Positions 33,211 to 44,158 of a DNA stretch of 64,000 bases are shown here, piece after piece. Below the pieces are notes generated by a model. The model saw nothing but the letters and a program-made list of their open reading frames with translations, was not told where the DNA came from and did not search any database. The position numbers and the translations under genes are program-made. The stretch spans positions 1,612,001-1,676,000 of the forward strand of contig NW_027185499.1 of the NCBI RefSeq assembly GCF_040183065.1. The letters run 5' to 3'. The number at the start of each line of letters is the position of its first letter. Within the stretch, counting starts at the first letter, position 1. This stretch comes from Periplaneta americana (taxonomy: Eukaryota; Arthropoda; Insecta; Blattodea; Blattidae).

Positions 33211-35170
33211 TCACTACAACACAACGTCACAAACTAGTCCTCTGCCTGGTACAGTAAGCACGCATCAGCCAAGCACTGCCCAAGCCCGCTCATACGCGAG
33301 TTGATGATCACTGATCTAAAACTTTCAAGGTCTAAGCAGAATTAAAAAAAAAATGTTAAAAAGCAATTATTCACACATTTTTCGGTTCTTTGGTGAAAAA
33401 TGCAACAGTGAGGTGCCAGAACTCTGACAGATTACTAATATTTTAAAGGCAAAGCCTGATATTATAGTTATTTTTGTCTTTAGAGTTCCCTTACCACAAT
33501 GAAAACACAACATTACTTTGCACAGTCAAGATCTGTTTGAATTATGCCTGAATCTATAATCTCGAAAGCTCTATAATTGGGATTTTTATGACTAGCACTT
33601 GTTGTAGATGGAACAGATTCTACCACAGGTGAAGTTCTTTGTTATAATATTTCCATATTTTCAGTTTAAACCCATTCTTCACTGTTTTTTAGGTTAGGTT
33701 TTCACCATTTCTTTATCAAAACCCTAGATTTATTACTCTGTTTAAAGGGTCTTTTGCCCTTGTTACGGAAATTTTTCAATCTTTTCATCAAATTTTACAA
33801 TTATTTACCCTACTAACATAATATATTCTATTTTCACTGAACCAACATGTATTATAGGCCTACCGGTAGGCTGTATTCACTTATTTTCTTATATATAACT
33901 TACAGAGAGTTCTTATACAGAACAGTCCCAGGTAGTAATGTTTCAACGGCTTAATGACAGTAGTGCAGAGCACCTGTCCTGAGGGAGCTAAGCGGTAAGG
34001 AGTGGAGTGGGACTTGTCAGTGTAGAGAAGTATGCACAGACTTGTCAGTACACCTGACCACTTGCCATCCTACAACAGATTTGTTGGAGGTTGGAGTGGG
34101 ACTGGTCTGCATGGGAACTCTCTGTAGGCCTATACATTCCTTTATACTACTTACAAACGGTCAAATACACTAAAATAATATTATTCTATCTACAACACGT
34201 ACTAACAGACGAAAGTTTTGTAAACATACCAGTGACAGATCACACACCATCGAACTAAAACCCCAATATGTTTTCCTCCATTGCTGGACAGCACAGGATT
34301 ATCTTGTTATGTAGGATTGCCATATATTTTTGATTGAAATCCAGAATACATTCATTATCGACTTGTTATACTGCTGAAATTCTGTTCTAGGTTATATATT
34401 TTTTAATGCTCATACTGATTCTCCTAATATTACAAAAGTAACCTAAAATTATTTTAGGGGGAACTTCCAGCTTAACTGATACAAAAAACAGATATATTTT
34501 ATTTTGTCCAAAATCTGGAGTACAGAATTTTCTCTTTTTGTCTGTGAAAGAATTTGATAAATTCCTAAATTAGTTTCCGAGCTATGGCCCAAAATTTGCA
34601 CCAAGAGAGTTCTAGTCAACACCACCTGTCTGTAAGTTTGTCGCTTGTTCTCTGAAAGTTAAAATTTTTTAAAATTTTCAAACCATTTCCCTCATAATGA
34701 AGAAACTATTAAAGATAATTGCATGAAATTTTACGTGGATGATATATATATCATGATCCAAAATGTAAATTAATATCTTATTACTAATAGAAGAAATAAA
34801 AAAAATATTTGAATGAAAATTTTCAGGAAAATTTAAAAAATTTAAAAATTACTAACTACAGTAACACTACAAATAATTGGATGATATTAATTCACACTGC
34901 TGCCACAACCTACTGGAACAGGATGGACACAAGAGTTTAAAAATACTTTTAAAATTGTGGGAGCTAAGGGGGAAATGATGTTTGGTTGTACAAAAAAAGA
35001 TTCCAAAATTTCGAAATTTTAAGATATGGCAGAAAAAATTTTTATTTCAAGTAGTGGTTTTTGTGAATGAAGATGTGAATAAAAACCTTGTAAATTTTCA
35101 GCTTATTTCATTAAGGGATACATCAATCAATCTTCTTAATGTATCCAGCTGTTTGCTGACAACAGTCTAT
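33211..35170. other. long AT-rich stretch, no gene recognised
   Basis: I see no supportable coding, inverted-repeat or tRNA-like structure. The segment 34480-35160 is extremely A/T-rich with GGAAAATT-type tracts. The frame 34982-35194 is not recognisable. Confidence 0.4.
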
Positions 35171-35647
35171 TCAGTTGTTTTTCACGAGAAATGAGGGGTA
35201 TTTTGATCGGTGTTCATTATAGATGCCTGTTGCTAGTAGCCAGAGGTGGGGTGTAGTCAATATATACTGCAGGGCTGTGTCTTCTGCAACTAGTACTGAT
35301 GATTTTAATTTACTTCTTTTGTGGTTTATGGATGGACAGTATAGAAGAATGTGTTCCAGATCTTCATCATGATTATTACACCACAGACAAGTAGGATTAT
35401 CAGAAATGTGAAATCGGTGTAGGTATAATTGAGTGACAATGTGACCTGTTCTGGCTCTTGTTAAAAATGTTTGAACATGTCTGGGCAAGTTTTTGTACAT
35501 TTCCAGGTCATTTGGTTTCTTTTGTAGAGACTGTAAAATTTTTCCTTTGTCAGAAGAGAGCCAATTGTTGATCCATAGGTTTGTAAAATGAGACTTTACT
35601 GAAGCAGAGAACCATATAATGAGACAAAGAGGCAAATATAATACCAA
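35171..35647 (-). pseudogene. LINE-C 3' end: C-terminal Cys domain
   Basis: A 158-codon frame with RHVQTFLTRARTGHIVTQLY, CLWCNNHDEDLEHILLYCP and LWLLATGIYNEHRSKYPSF. The R..TGH......L......CP.C...E...H.L..C pattern follows RNase H in I/Jockey-group LINEs. The rest of the element is missing. The last 110 bases match, inverted, the plus-strand fragment at 58660-58800, so this family has at least two copies here. Confidence 0.8.
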
Positions 35648-36090
35648 TAGGATTGAAGTGTGCGTCAGTTCAATGCAGAAGCAAAATCCATTCTCTGTAA
35701 TATAAAAAATGAGGCTAAAAAGAATAAATTCATTAAGGGATACATGAGAAAATTAAAAAACAAAAAATAAAAAGTTTACTGGTACAACTCTCGCAAAAGA
35801 TTTGACAACCTCGCAACTGTTGAGATTTAAAACGCAGGTACTGGTTCCTGGTCAGGCATAAGTCCACTTGCAAAACATTTCTCTCTGTCAGTCGTTCGCT
35901 CGCCAATAGGTGCTTGTAGTGAATCTCTTTGTGTTCCTCTAGGGAAGTTTTATGTATAGATATTCAGTGATAGCATTTATAAGTGTGTGCATGTATTATT
36001 ATGAATATTATTGATTATAATAATTTGAATTACTAATGTAATCATAATTAATTTTTACCTGAAGGGAATATTGATAATGTGACATAATTA
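35648..36090. other. no gene recognised
   Basis: A-rich around 35700-35775, then AT-rich. No feature that I can support. Confidence 0.4.
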
Positions 36091-36094
36091 GGAA

Positions 36095-36366
36095 TATTAA
36101 ATCCAGACGTTTGAGATGAGCAGGCTATGTAGCACGTATGAGCGAACCCAGAAATGCATATAGAGTGTTATTTCGGAGGCTGGAGAGAGAAAGATCTTTG
36201 GGGAGACCGAGACGTAGATGGGAGGATAATATAAAAAATGGATTTGAGGGAGGTGGGATATGATGGTAGAGACTGGATTAATCTTGTTCAGGATAGGGAT
36301 CGATGGCGGGCTTATGTGAGGGCAGCAATGAACCTCCGGGTTCCTTAAAAGCCATTTGTAAGTAAG
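36095..36366 (+). pseudogene. LINE-D 3' end
   Basis: Plus-strand fragments, with indels, correspond to the C-terminal stretch seen more clearly at 47195-47595: a RRLRWAGHV-like start, RNAYRVL, LGRPRRRWEDNI, REVGYDGRDWIN, RWRAYVRAAMNL. It ends with a stop and AAGCCATTTGTAAGTAAG, a short GTAA-repeat tail as in RTE-type LINEs. LINE-A's 3' end abuts this tail in opposite orientation. Confidence 0.7.
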
Positions 36367-36710
36367 TTGTTGTTTTCTCATGCCAGGTGTTTGACAATAA
36401 AGTCATTTAACCTCTTGCACTCCAATATTTTTCAAAGATATTGTCATGGTCAGCCACTGAAGCACAGATTTTGAGGTGTTCAGAATCCATTTCTTGATTT
36501 GAATTGCACAATGAGCAGTTAGGGGATTGATATAGTGCAATTCTATGCAGGTGCTTGGCCAAACAGTCATGGCCTGTTGCCAATCTAAATGCAATTACAG
36601 ACGATTTGCGCGGTAAATTGGGAATTAACTGTGGATTATGATGCTGAGAGTTCCATTTTTTCCCTTGAGATTGTGTTATCAAATTTTGTTTGTTGAAGTC
36701 TAATTTTTGT
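36363..36710 (-). pseudogene. LINE-A 3' end, 5'-truncated
   Basis: The minus-strand frame (36775-36407) carries LDFNKQNLITQSQGKKW, KSSVIAFRLATGHDCLAKHL and CSLCNSNQEMDSEHLKICAS. It is uninterrupted where copy 1 (7854) has a frameshift, so it shows the proper reading. Homology to copy 1 stops near 36700. Confidence 0.85.
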
Positions 36711-37039
36711 GAAACTAAAAAGTAAGTGATGACAGAAATCTGACAACTCAAGAAATTTTTTTTAAATATAAACAACTGCAGTCTGTTCTTTTTTGTTCAT
36801 GGCTTTTTTAACACTCTGACTGAAATAAACAACTTGTTCGTTAGGTGAGTGCAGTGGTGATATTCGGCCAGCTCGCACCAGTATTGACGAACCGGTTGTT
36901 AAAATATTTCTAGGTAATATTTGGAATTACCATGGGCATATACTGTATATGTTTAACATACACGAGAGAACTGATTGTTAAACTTTTTGAATATCACCAC
37001 TGGGTGAGTGGTATTGTATAAACCCAGATAGCTATTTTG

Positions 37040-37790
37040 AAAACAAGTTGTTGGATTCAAGGAATGAATTGAGATGTGCAGCAATCATTCTTTCCATATT
37101 TTCCATATCTGGCTTGTCAGAGAAATAGGTCTGTAGTTATTAATATTAGATGAAGTTTTACCTTTCTTCAAAATGGGTATAATACTGGTAATGGTTTTCT
37201 TTTTCAGTTAGCAGATCCTGGTACTGTAAAACGTTCAGTATGGTTTTTAAGACTTGTCTCCAAGGTTCTTGATAAATTCTGAATGAATTAAATCTGGACC
37301 AGAGACTTCATTGCATTTAAGAGTCCCAATAGCTGCATCTAGTTCATGGATTGTGAAACTAGCAACAAACACTTCTCTTGTGTTCATGCAAACACACTTC
37401 TTTTGTTCACCTTCATATTTTTTTCATGCTTTTTTCTAACTTTTTGTGAGTTGTTGTGATTCTATGTATTATTGCATATGTACTTAGAAAGGCATTTTCA
37501 ATAACCTGGGGGTCTGTTAGTTGTGTATTTTTGTAAATTATAAGTGAGTTACTTGGTGGATTACTGTTTGTGATATTAGATATAAATTCGGGTAAGCTTT
37601 TATACCATCTTTTCTATAGACCATTTTAGAGATGAAATTGTTAAAACTTTGCCTTTTGGCTGAGAGTACTTCTTTCTTAAATGTGGCCACTTTACAAGCT
37701 TCCAGTCTATAAAATTGTCTCTATTACTGTTCTCTTCTGCTTGTTTTCTGGCTGAATCACGAGCTACTTTTAATGTCATTGATTCTGGTT
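37040..37790 (-). pseudogene. LINE fragment: linker and RT fingers
   Basis: Minus strand, shifted frames: NFIDWKLVKWPHLRKKYSQP (about 37730-37670), FTIHELDAAIGTLKCNEVSG and PDLIHSEFI (about 37365-37280; the usual L..AI..LK.....GPD.I motif), then IIPILKKGKTSSNINNYRPI and SLTS (about 37180-37120; the P.lKpgK....NYRPISL motif). The catalytic palm is absent. It could belong to LINE-A or LINE-C; no overlap with either is available to decide. Confidence 0.65.
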
Positions 37791-37799
37791 CATGTTAAC

Positions 37800-37960
37800 A
37801 CTTTGTTTAAAAAATTTATAATTGTTTAAATACACGTTAAAAGTGTTAAAATTTTTTAAAAAGATTATGTACCTTAGACAGACAGCCCGTTTTGATGCCG
37901 GTTCTGCATCATCTTCAGTATCCTACGAACTACTGATGTTCCTGTTGATCTTGCATACTG
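37800..37960 (-). mobile_element. isolated terminal fragment with ribozyme-like motif
   Basis: Minus strand 37918-37888 reads CTGAAGAT-GATGC-agaaccg-GCATC-AAAACG, a 5-bp perfect stem between the two boxes seen in other copies. It is followed by A/T-rich DNA to about 37800 that contains a local TTTAACACTT / AAGTGTTAAA inverted pair. No coding part. Confidence 0.45.
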
Positions 37961-38088
37961 CCATTTGCATTCGTCAGTTGTAGGGGTGGGGGTGAGTTGC
38001 TCCTATGGTGGGGGTGTTTGTTTGTGTGCTATGTATCATGATGTCGAATAATGTGTGGGTATTGAACTGTAATTGTGTATTAAGTATA

Positions 38089-39215
38089 CGAGGCCTGTCT
38101 AAAAAGTATCCGACCTTTAGCCAGAAAAAATATTTCAAACACCTGACGGGGTTGGGACCCTAATCCCCTTCAAAGTAGGCCCCTTGTGCTTGCACACACT
38201 TAGCCCATCGATCCTTCCACTGCCGGAATCACCTCTGGAAGTCTTCTTTTGGAATGGTGTTCAGCTTCGTCGTCGCGTTCCGCATTATCTCTTCTCTACT
38301 CTCAAAACGGAATCCTTTCAGTGGTGTCTTCAATTTTGGAAACAACCAGAAGTCGCAAGGAGCCAGGTCTGGAGAGTAGGGAGGTTGGCGAACGGTTGTA
38401 ATTCCATGTTTGGCCAAGAAAGTGTGGATCAATTGGGATGAATGTGCGGGGGCGTTGTCGTGATGCAAGTGCCAGTTGTTCGCCGTCCACATGTCTGGTC
38501 TTTTGCGCCGAACTGCATCACGGAGTCGCCGGAGAACATCGTGATAGTACTCCTTTGTCACCGTTTGTCCTTCCGGTGCGTATTCGTGATGCACAATTCC
38601 ACGGACATCAAAGAAAACAGTCAGCATCACCTTGATTTTGCTTCGCACCTGCTGCGCTTTCTTCGGCCTTGGAGACTCGGGATGCTTCCATTGCGACGAC
38701 TGTCTTTTTGTTTCTGGGTCGTACCCGTACACCCATGACTCATCTCCAGTTATCACGATGTTCAGAAACCCAGGATCAGTGTTGGCGGTGTCCAGAAGGT
38801 CCTGTGCAACGTCACGACGGAGGTCTTTTTGTTCCGGGGACAACAACTTGGGCACGAATTTCGCAGCCACTCGGTTCATGTTCAAATCATCACGCAAAAT
38901 TGCATGTGCAGAATCTTTACTCACTCCAATCTCTTCGGCAATCTCCCGCATGGTCAAACGACGATCTGCCATCACCAAATTTCGCACCCTCTCAACAACG
39001 GCTCCACTCCGAACAGTTTGGGGCCTGCCACAATGCTGCTCACTCTCCGCTGATGTGCGGCCATCTTTGAGTCGGTTGAACCACTCCATAATTTGTGTTA
39101 CACCCATCACATCTTCCCCAAACACCTGCTGAATCTTACGAATTGTTTGACTTTGAGAATCACCAAGCTTTAGACAAAATTTGATGCAGTATCTTTGCTC
39201 AATTCGTTCAGTCAT
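38089..39215 (-). pseudogene. mariner transposase, near-intact with one premature stop
   Basis: A 328-codon frame opens at 39215 (MTERIEQRYCIKFCLKLG). It has an N-terminal helix-turn-helix pair (TIRKIQQVFGEDVMG...WFNRLKDGR; LTMREIAEEIGVSK), then ITGDESWVYGYDPE, LHHDNAPAHSS and YSPDLAPCDFWLF. Spacing between the last two Asp is 34, so DD34D. TGA at 38229-38231 replaces a codon before FRQWKDRW; the same frame continues through a normal mariner end (GAYFEGD) to TAG at 38160-38162, giving about 351 residues without the stop. The left terminal repeat CGAGGCCTGTCTAAAAAGTA begins at 38089 after TA. No matching right repeat is seen after 39215, so the 5' end is lost. Dense antisense frames on the plus strand are shadows. 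Confidence 0.93.
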
Positions 39216-40654
39216 CTATGTATGGACCTATCAAATTATATATGTGGTAAATCAAATACTGAATAATTATGAATTAGCAATAATAACTGTATATCGAAGT
39301 TTTTCATACTATTCTATTTATAACTTCATGTTCCTGTTTTGGTACGTTCCACTGACTGTTCCATTAAACGTTTGTCATAAACGCAGAAAATAAAGCCTTA
39401 TTTTTACCGTGTGAGCAAAACATATGTGTATCTTATTTGCCGCCTTCCATACAAGATAAGACATGTTGGTGAGGTGACCTTGTACTGTGCTTCTATTTAT
39501 TACGAGCGTATCACGACCGATCTTACCTCACTCAAGGGTGCGACACTTGACCAAGTTCAAGCAAGCAATTTAACTCCAATGCAGCATTCTGATAGCTATA
39601 CTGTAAATATCTATTAATTTGAGAAAAATTCGTTCCAGCACCTGCAATCGATTCATTGATTATTCAATGAGGATGGCGAGACCTCATATAAGAATATATA
39701 TGTACCGGTAGGCTATATGAGCCTCAAAAGCCTCTTAAGAGCTTAGTCACTGACAGATATTCCCCTCAGAATTTGTCATTTGAGCTCAGCACATGGAACG
39801 GCCAGGCGCTACATGCCCAGCAGAGTAGGCGAACTGTCTGGTCTTGCCTAGGCTCTCTGCCCTGATCATGGAACCTGTATGTAGTTTCGAAACGTTCGAA
39901 ACGTTAGAAATGTTAGCTCCAGGACATAGTGCAATATCCAAATCACATTCACCGTGAAAACCTAAAAAACACATATAATTTAAGGTTATATAGAAGGTCT
40001 AACTCCAAACTTGTTAGCAGAATTTTTGTAATGTGACATTGTTTATGCATTGCCAAGTAGAGACAAATGATACTTTGGAGAAATTGCATTAATGCAATCT
40101 AAAGCATAAATGAATTCAGAACTGTGTTTTGTACATGTCGAAATGGAAATTAAATAAAACTTGGTTTAATGTAACATAGTAGCAGCAGCAGTATCTATTG
40201 CCCAGACACTTGGAAGTTCTCCATTCACCTTCTAACTTCGCAGTATAATTTAGAGTCCGAATCCAAAAAATCTGATGCCAAAGCTGGACATTTTCGTAAA
40301 TGTTCTTGATTCATCAAAGAGTCTTCTAGATTACACAGGATGGTGAACAAAAAATTTCAATTTTAAACAGGGTGCTGCAAACAGTCATGACCCGTTAGCA
40401 TCCGAAATTTTGCTACTGAATCATGTCGAAAAGAATCAGATACCTTATATATTCTTTTTCAGTAAGTAATACTGACCAAGATTTATTATTACTGTTTTCT
40501 TAAAATTTCTTCAGAATTTTGATTTGAAATTTAATTTTAATGTAACATAACATGACTTAAAATACAGATTAGCCCAAAAAAAGTATACACTGTTTGTTTA
40601 TAAATAACTTAAGAACAAATTCAGATAAAATTCTCATTTTCGGGGAAATTGTAG
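39216..40654. other. no gene; small SINE-2 fragment and degraded ribozyme-like motif
   Basis: 39606-39700 repeats the SINE-2 end (ATTAATTTGAGAAAAATTCG, then AGCACC.G.AATCGA) fused to GATGGCGAGACCTCATATAA, which also occurs near SINE-2 at 45.4 kb. At 39862-39896 (plus) CTGATCAT-GGAAC-ctgtatgta-GTTTC-GAAACGTT resembles the motif family with one core change. The rest shows nothing that I can support. Confidence 0.45.
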
Positions 40655-40915
40655 CTTAATGGATAGGTCGAAGAGGTGCTGTCGAGCATGCAGCACAGTC
40701 CCCAGACCTAACACCAATTTCTACATATGGGGGACCCTAAAGGATGTTGTTTATTGGGAAACGCCAGCTACACTGGATGTGCTATGAGAACAAATCAAAA
40801 TTTAACGTCATGTGCAGCTATGACACTGGACACATTACGGAACTTAGTTCGTGGAGCAGTTCGGCGGCATCAATAGTGTTTGGATGCTGATGGTGGTCAC
40901 TTCGAACACCTACAT
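40655..40915 (+). pseudogene. mariner/Tc1-superfamily transposase C-terminal fragment
   Basis: Shifted plus-strand frames read WIGRRGAVE, ARSPDLTPIS (third catalytic-site region, with DFFLWG altered to TYGGP), a KDVVY-like segment, VVRRH-like residues and finally CLDADGGHFEH. The W.GR.GP..WP.RSPDLTPLDF ... C....G.HFE pattern ends many mariner-like transposases. The upstream catalytic domain is missing. Confidence 0.6.
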
Positions 40916-41365
40916 TAAGCTACAATTTCATGAAAAACGAGAATGTTTTCTCAATTTGTTTCACTGTTTTAGGACCCCATCTTCTTTCATTCAGAGCAGA
41001 ACTAAGTACAGATCTAATACTTTTCTTCTTAGGCATAATTGACAACTTATCCAACTAAATATAACAACTATAAATAAACAGAACACTACAACTATACTTA
41101 TTTCACTATTTTTAGGTCTATGTAAATGTTTCTGTGTAAATGAGACACTCAGCAAACGAATATAAACCCACAACACAAAACTAAACACTCAACTAACGAT
41201 TATAAATGCACAAAACACACCAAACAAGGCTGCAGGCCGAGTTGATAACCAGTCTACTATTGTAATATGAAGTTACGACATGTGTACCGTACAAAGTTTC
41301 ATCTGCTTTGATAAAAAAAATAATGTAAAATTGAATATTGTCTAAATGTAAAATTTTTATTGCCA
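40916..41365. other. no gene recognised
   Basis: AT-rich with a local direct repeat of the kind ATATAAA.(C/G)CACAA(C/A)ACA.A(C/A) around 41160-41220. Confidence 0.35.
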
Positions 41366-41495
41366 GCTATATACATTTGCTTTGTAGGTGATCGATTCAT
41401 ATAGAGGGCCTTGTACGAGAAACATTTGAAGCTATATACATTTGCTTTGTAGGTGATCGATTCATATAGAGGGCCATGTACAAGAAACATTTGAA
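41366..41495. repeat. tandem duplication, 2 x 65 bp
   Basis: GCTATATACATTTGCTTTGT starts at 41366 and again at 41431. The two 65-base units differ at only a few positions (for example CCTTGTACG versus CCATGTACA). Confidence 0.9.
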
Positions 41496-41889
41496 GAATG
41501 TTATTATTGTCGGTACTGTCACCATGACTATTTATAAATATAAGTGTCAATGGTATTGCATTAACAGCTGTACTGATTTATTAATTCCAACAAAATCGTG
41601 ACAGAGGTATGAAGAGGAATATAAGAAGTTTGAAGAGTGGTGTAAAAAAAAAAAGTAGAGAATATTTCTGAAAAGTTTATGCTGGAATATTTTTCAATGA
41701 AAAGTGAAAAGAAGAAATCAAGTTCTCTGTGGATTCATTATTCTATGCTGCGGTGTACGGTATCACTGAAGAAAAACGTGGACATCAATCAGTAAGTAGA
41801 CACAATAATTGTTAGCTTTTTAAAGCAAAAAAGTGAATTGTGAAAATGTTACCATTAATGTGTATAACAAATAAAAAGCTTACAAGGAC

Positions 41890-42119
41890 AAGGATCCTGC
41901 TGATCCAAAGTTGCACTTGGGCATGGGTTAGATTCCAGCTTGTGCTCATTACTGGTAGTTTTTTCCGAGGTTTTCTCCAACCATAAGACGAATGCGAATG
42001 TCAGGTAATCTATGGTGAACTCTCGGCCTCATCTTGCCAAATACCATCACGCTATTACCAATACAATCAATGCCAAATATCCTAGTAGTTAATACAGGGT
42101 CGTTAAATAACCAACTAAA
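41890..42119 (+). mobile_element. tRNA-derived SINE, degraded head
   Basis: The B-box-like GGGTTAGATTCCAGC (about 41924) is followed by a body that I recognise as a widespread insect SINE: TTTTTCCGAGGTTTTCTCCA, ACCATAAGACGAATG, CAGGTAATCTATGG, CTCGGCCTCATCTTGCCAAA, then the 3' end GGGTCGTTAAATAACCAACT. Non-coding. Target duplication unclear. Confidence 0.75.
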
Positions 42120-43898
42120 CAAATTGCAGAGAGCAATCTGAGTAGTATAATGAAGCTTTAATGGTTGAAGTGTTGATGAAAATTTTTAATGATGGTGGTG
42201 GTAGCAGTATGTGTAAGAAAAGTAAATAGTTGGTGTACTATGGTTGATGTTTAAGAAAGTACGAAGTTAATACAATGCTAATAGTACCTCCCTCATGCCA
42301 ATAATTCTGCTACAAGAAAGAATAATACAATTATGCCTTAATAAACTCTTGATTACCCTTCAGAACTGTTGTATTCAGGATTTAAAATATTTGACTTCCA
42401 TTAAATTTATAACAATGTGTTATTGAATTTCGTACATAAAAACCGAAATATATTTAATTTATATTCAAATAAATCAGTGATTTCAATTGATGCCCACAGG
42501 AGCAAGCGCGCGCTTTAGAGCTCAGGAGACCCTGAGCACTTTACAGCTGAAAGGAAAGAGACAGAAGAAAGAGGTCGTATATGCCGCTTGGTCGAGCTAT
42601 GTTCAGGGATGGCCAGCACTGATTCAATAGATAAAGGGAAGAGAACTTATTATAACTGTATCCATGTTAATTTTTAGATTTGTCTGGAAGTATAAGTGCA
42701 TTATAAGAATGTAAGTTTTAATTTCAATGTTCACTTTTCACAAGTTTGATTGTTCAAAAGAAATATTTTCTCAACTTTCTTTATAGAAAAGTGAAATTTT
42801 CAGATATAGGCCTATTTATTTAGTAGCCTTACAGAATGTTTTCGTTAATTTAATATACCGTAAATGCATATTACTGAAGATAGTATATTGAAAGTTTTGA
42901 AAATATTCGCATGGAAATGAATTATTAACAGAGCAACTACTGTTACATCATAAGCAAAAGATGCGTCCCCATGTATTGTAAAAATGTCAGCTCTATAGCT
43001 TCAGCACATTTCGAGAAAATAATTTAATATTCTGATGATAGGAAGTTGCTCACCAATAGCACCTTAAAAGCATAATGCGATAAGGGTTTTGTTACGGAAT
43101 ATTAGTTACACTTAATCAATTACACTTGTCATGTCATACCCAATCTCTTTTTTTGGGATATCACTTTCTTTATGAATGATGTGTTTCATCCATTTAGTAC
43201 AGGATAGTTGTACTACTATGGAATTTATGAGAATATTCCTTCTTATCTCTTTATTATGTTATTAACATTTAAAACACAACTGCAATATTAAGAAATTGGT
43301 ATTAGTACTTTTGTTTTACAGACAATGTAGATAATATCAAACAGAAAGAAGCCATATAAAAATAACGACATAAAATGTCACGTTCTGTTTGAAGTTTGTG
43401 CACCACTGTTTTCTTAATCCTACAGGCTGCTTACTTATGTACACAATCCTTCCTCTTTCCATACTTAGCGCTTGATGCCTGTGCATGACGTCAAGGTCAG
43501 AAAAATGCGCTTGCTTTGACATCACTGACAAATATAAAACCAAAAGATCAGAAAACATATATTATGCTTAACAGAACCTAAATGTATCACAGCTGTAGCA
43601 TATAATCACAGTAGCAACTTCGGTCCAAGGCTTTATAACATACCTTAATAGCTAAATTCCCAAATATACAATTTACTAATGCTCCTTATTTAAAAAATTA
43701 AATTAAAAATTGCTGTGTAGAGAGAAAATTTAAAGTTAAATTATTGTGATATGTTTTTTCTTGTTCTTTTTTATTTTTTTTATTTTTTACTCTGTTATAG
43801 TATTTCATAAAATATCTTAACGTTATGTGGAATGCCCTCTGAGCACGAGTATGTAACTTACTCTTTCTGGGGATGCTAGAATGTTTTTATATAAAAAG
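42120..43898. other. no gene recognised
   Basis: AT-rich. I found no open frame with family motifs and no marked inverted repeats. Confidence 0.4.
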
Positions 43899-43913
43899 CA
43901 ATATGTATCTTTG

Positions 43914-44138
43914 GTGTGTGGATAAGCTTTAGGGCTTCTACCGCGTTGTCTTGGTGTTATTGGCTGACGTTTCGACTGCTGTGTTGTGGTCATCTTCAGA
44001 GCAGAGCATCCAACAACTGCTCTGAAGATGACCACAACACAGCAGTCGAAACGTCAGCCAATAACACCAAGACAACGCGGTAGAAGCCCTGAAGCTTATC
44101 CACACACCATGTACACCAGCCGTGGAAGCCTACGCAAA
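43914..44138. mobile_element. 225-bp palindromic Penelope-type insertion with 15-bp target duplication
   Basis: CAATATGTATCTTTG flanks it at 43899-43913 and 44139-44153. The arms are 91-bp, nearly perfect inverted copies (43914-44004 and 44017-44107) with a 12-base loop. Each arm carries CTGAAGAT-GAC-...-GTC-GAAACGTC (minus 43999-43966; plus 44022-44055). After the right arm comes a one-sided tail (44108-44138) with GCCGTGGAAGCCTACG. This is the architecture of the larger insertion at 48517-49764, including the tail and a long target duplication. I infer a short Penelope-like terminal-repeat derivative. The antisense frames across it are by-products. Confidence 0.75.
44022..44055 (+). ncRNA. 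hammerhead-like motif in small palindrome, right arm
   Basis: CTGAAGAT-GAC-cacaacacagca-GTC-GAAACGTC. The stem is GAC/GTC where the 49.6-kb copy has GTCT/AGAC: different bases, same pairing. The mirror copy is on the minus strand at 43999-43966. Confidence 0.45.
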
Positions 44139-44158
44139 CAATATGTATCTTTGTTCTA

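Noticed and set aside
38438-39132. Plus-strand frames of 65-166 codons
   Set aside because: Antisense shadows of the mariner transposase; no motifs of their own.
41366-41495. CRISPR-like or satellite array
   Set aside because: Only two units without spacers: a simple tandem duplication.
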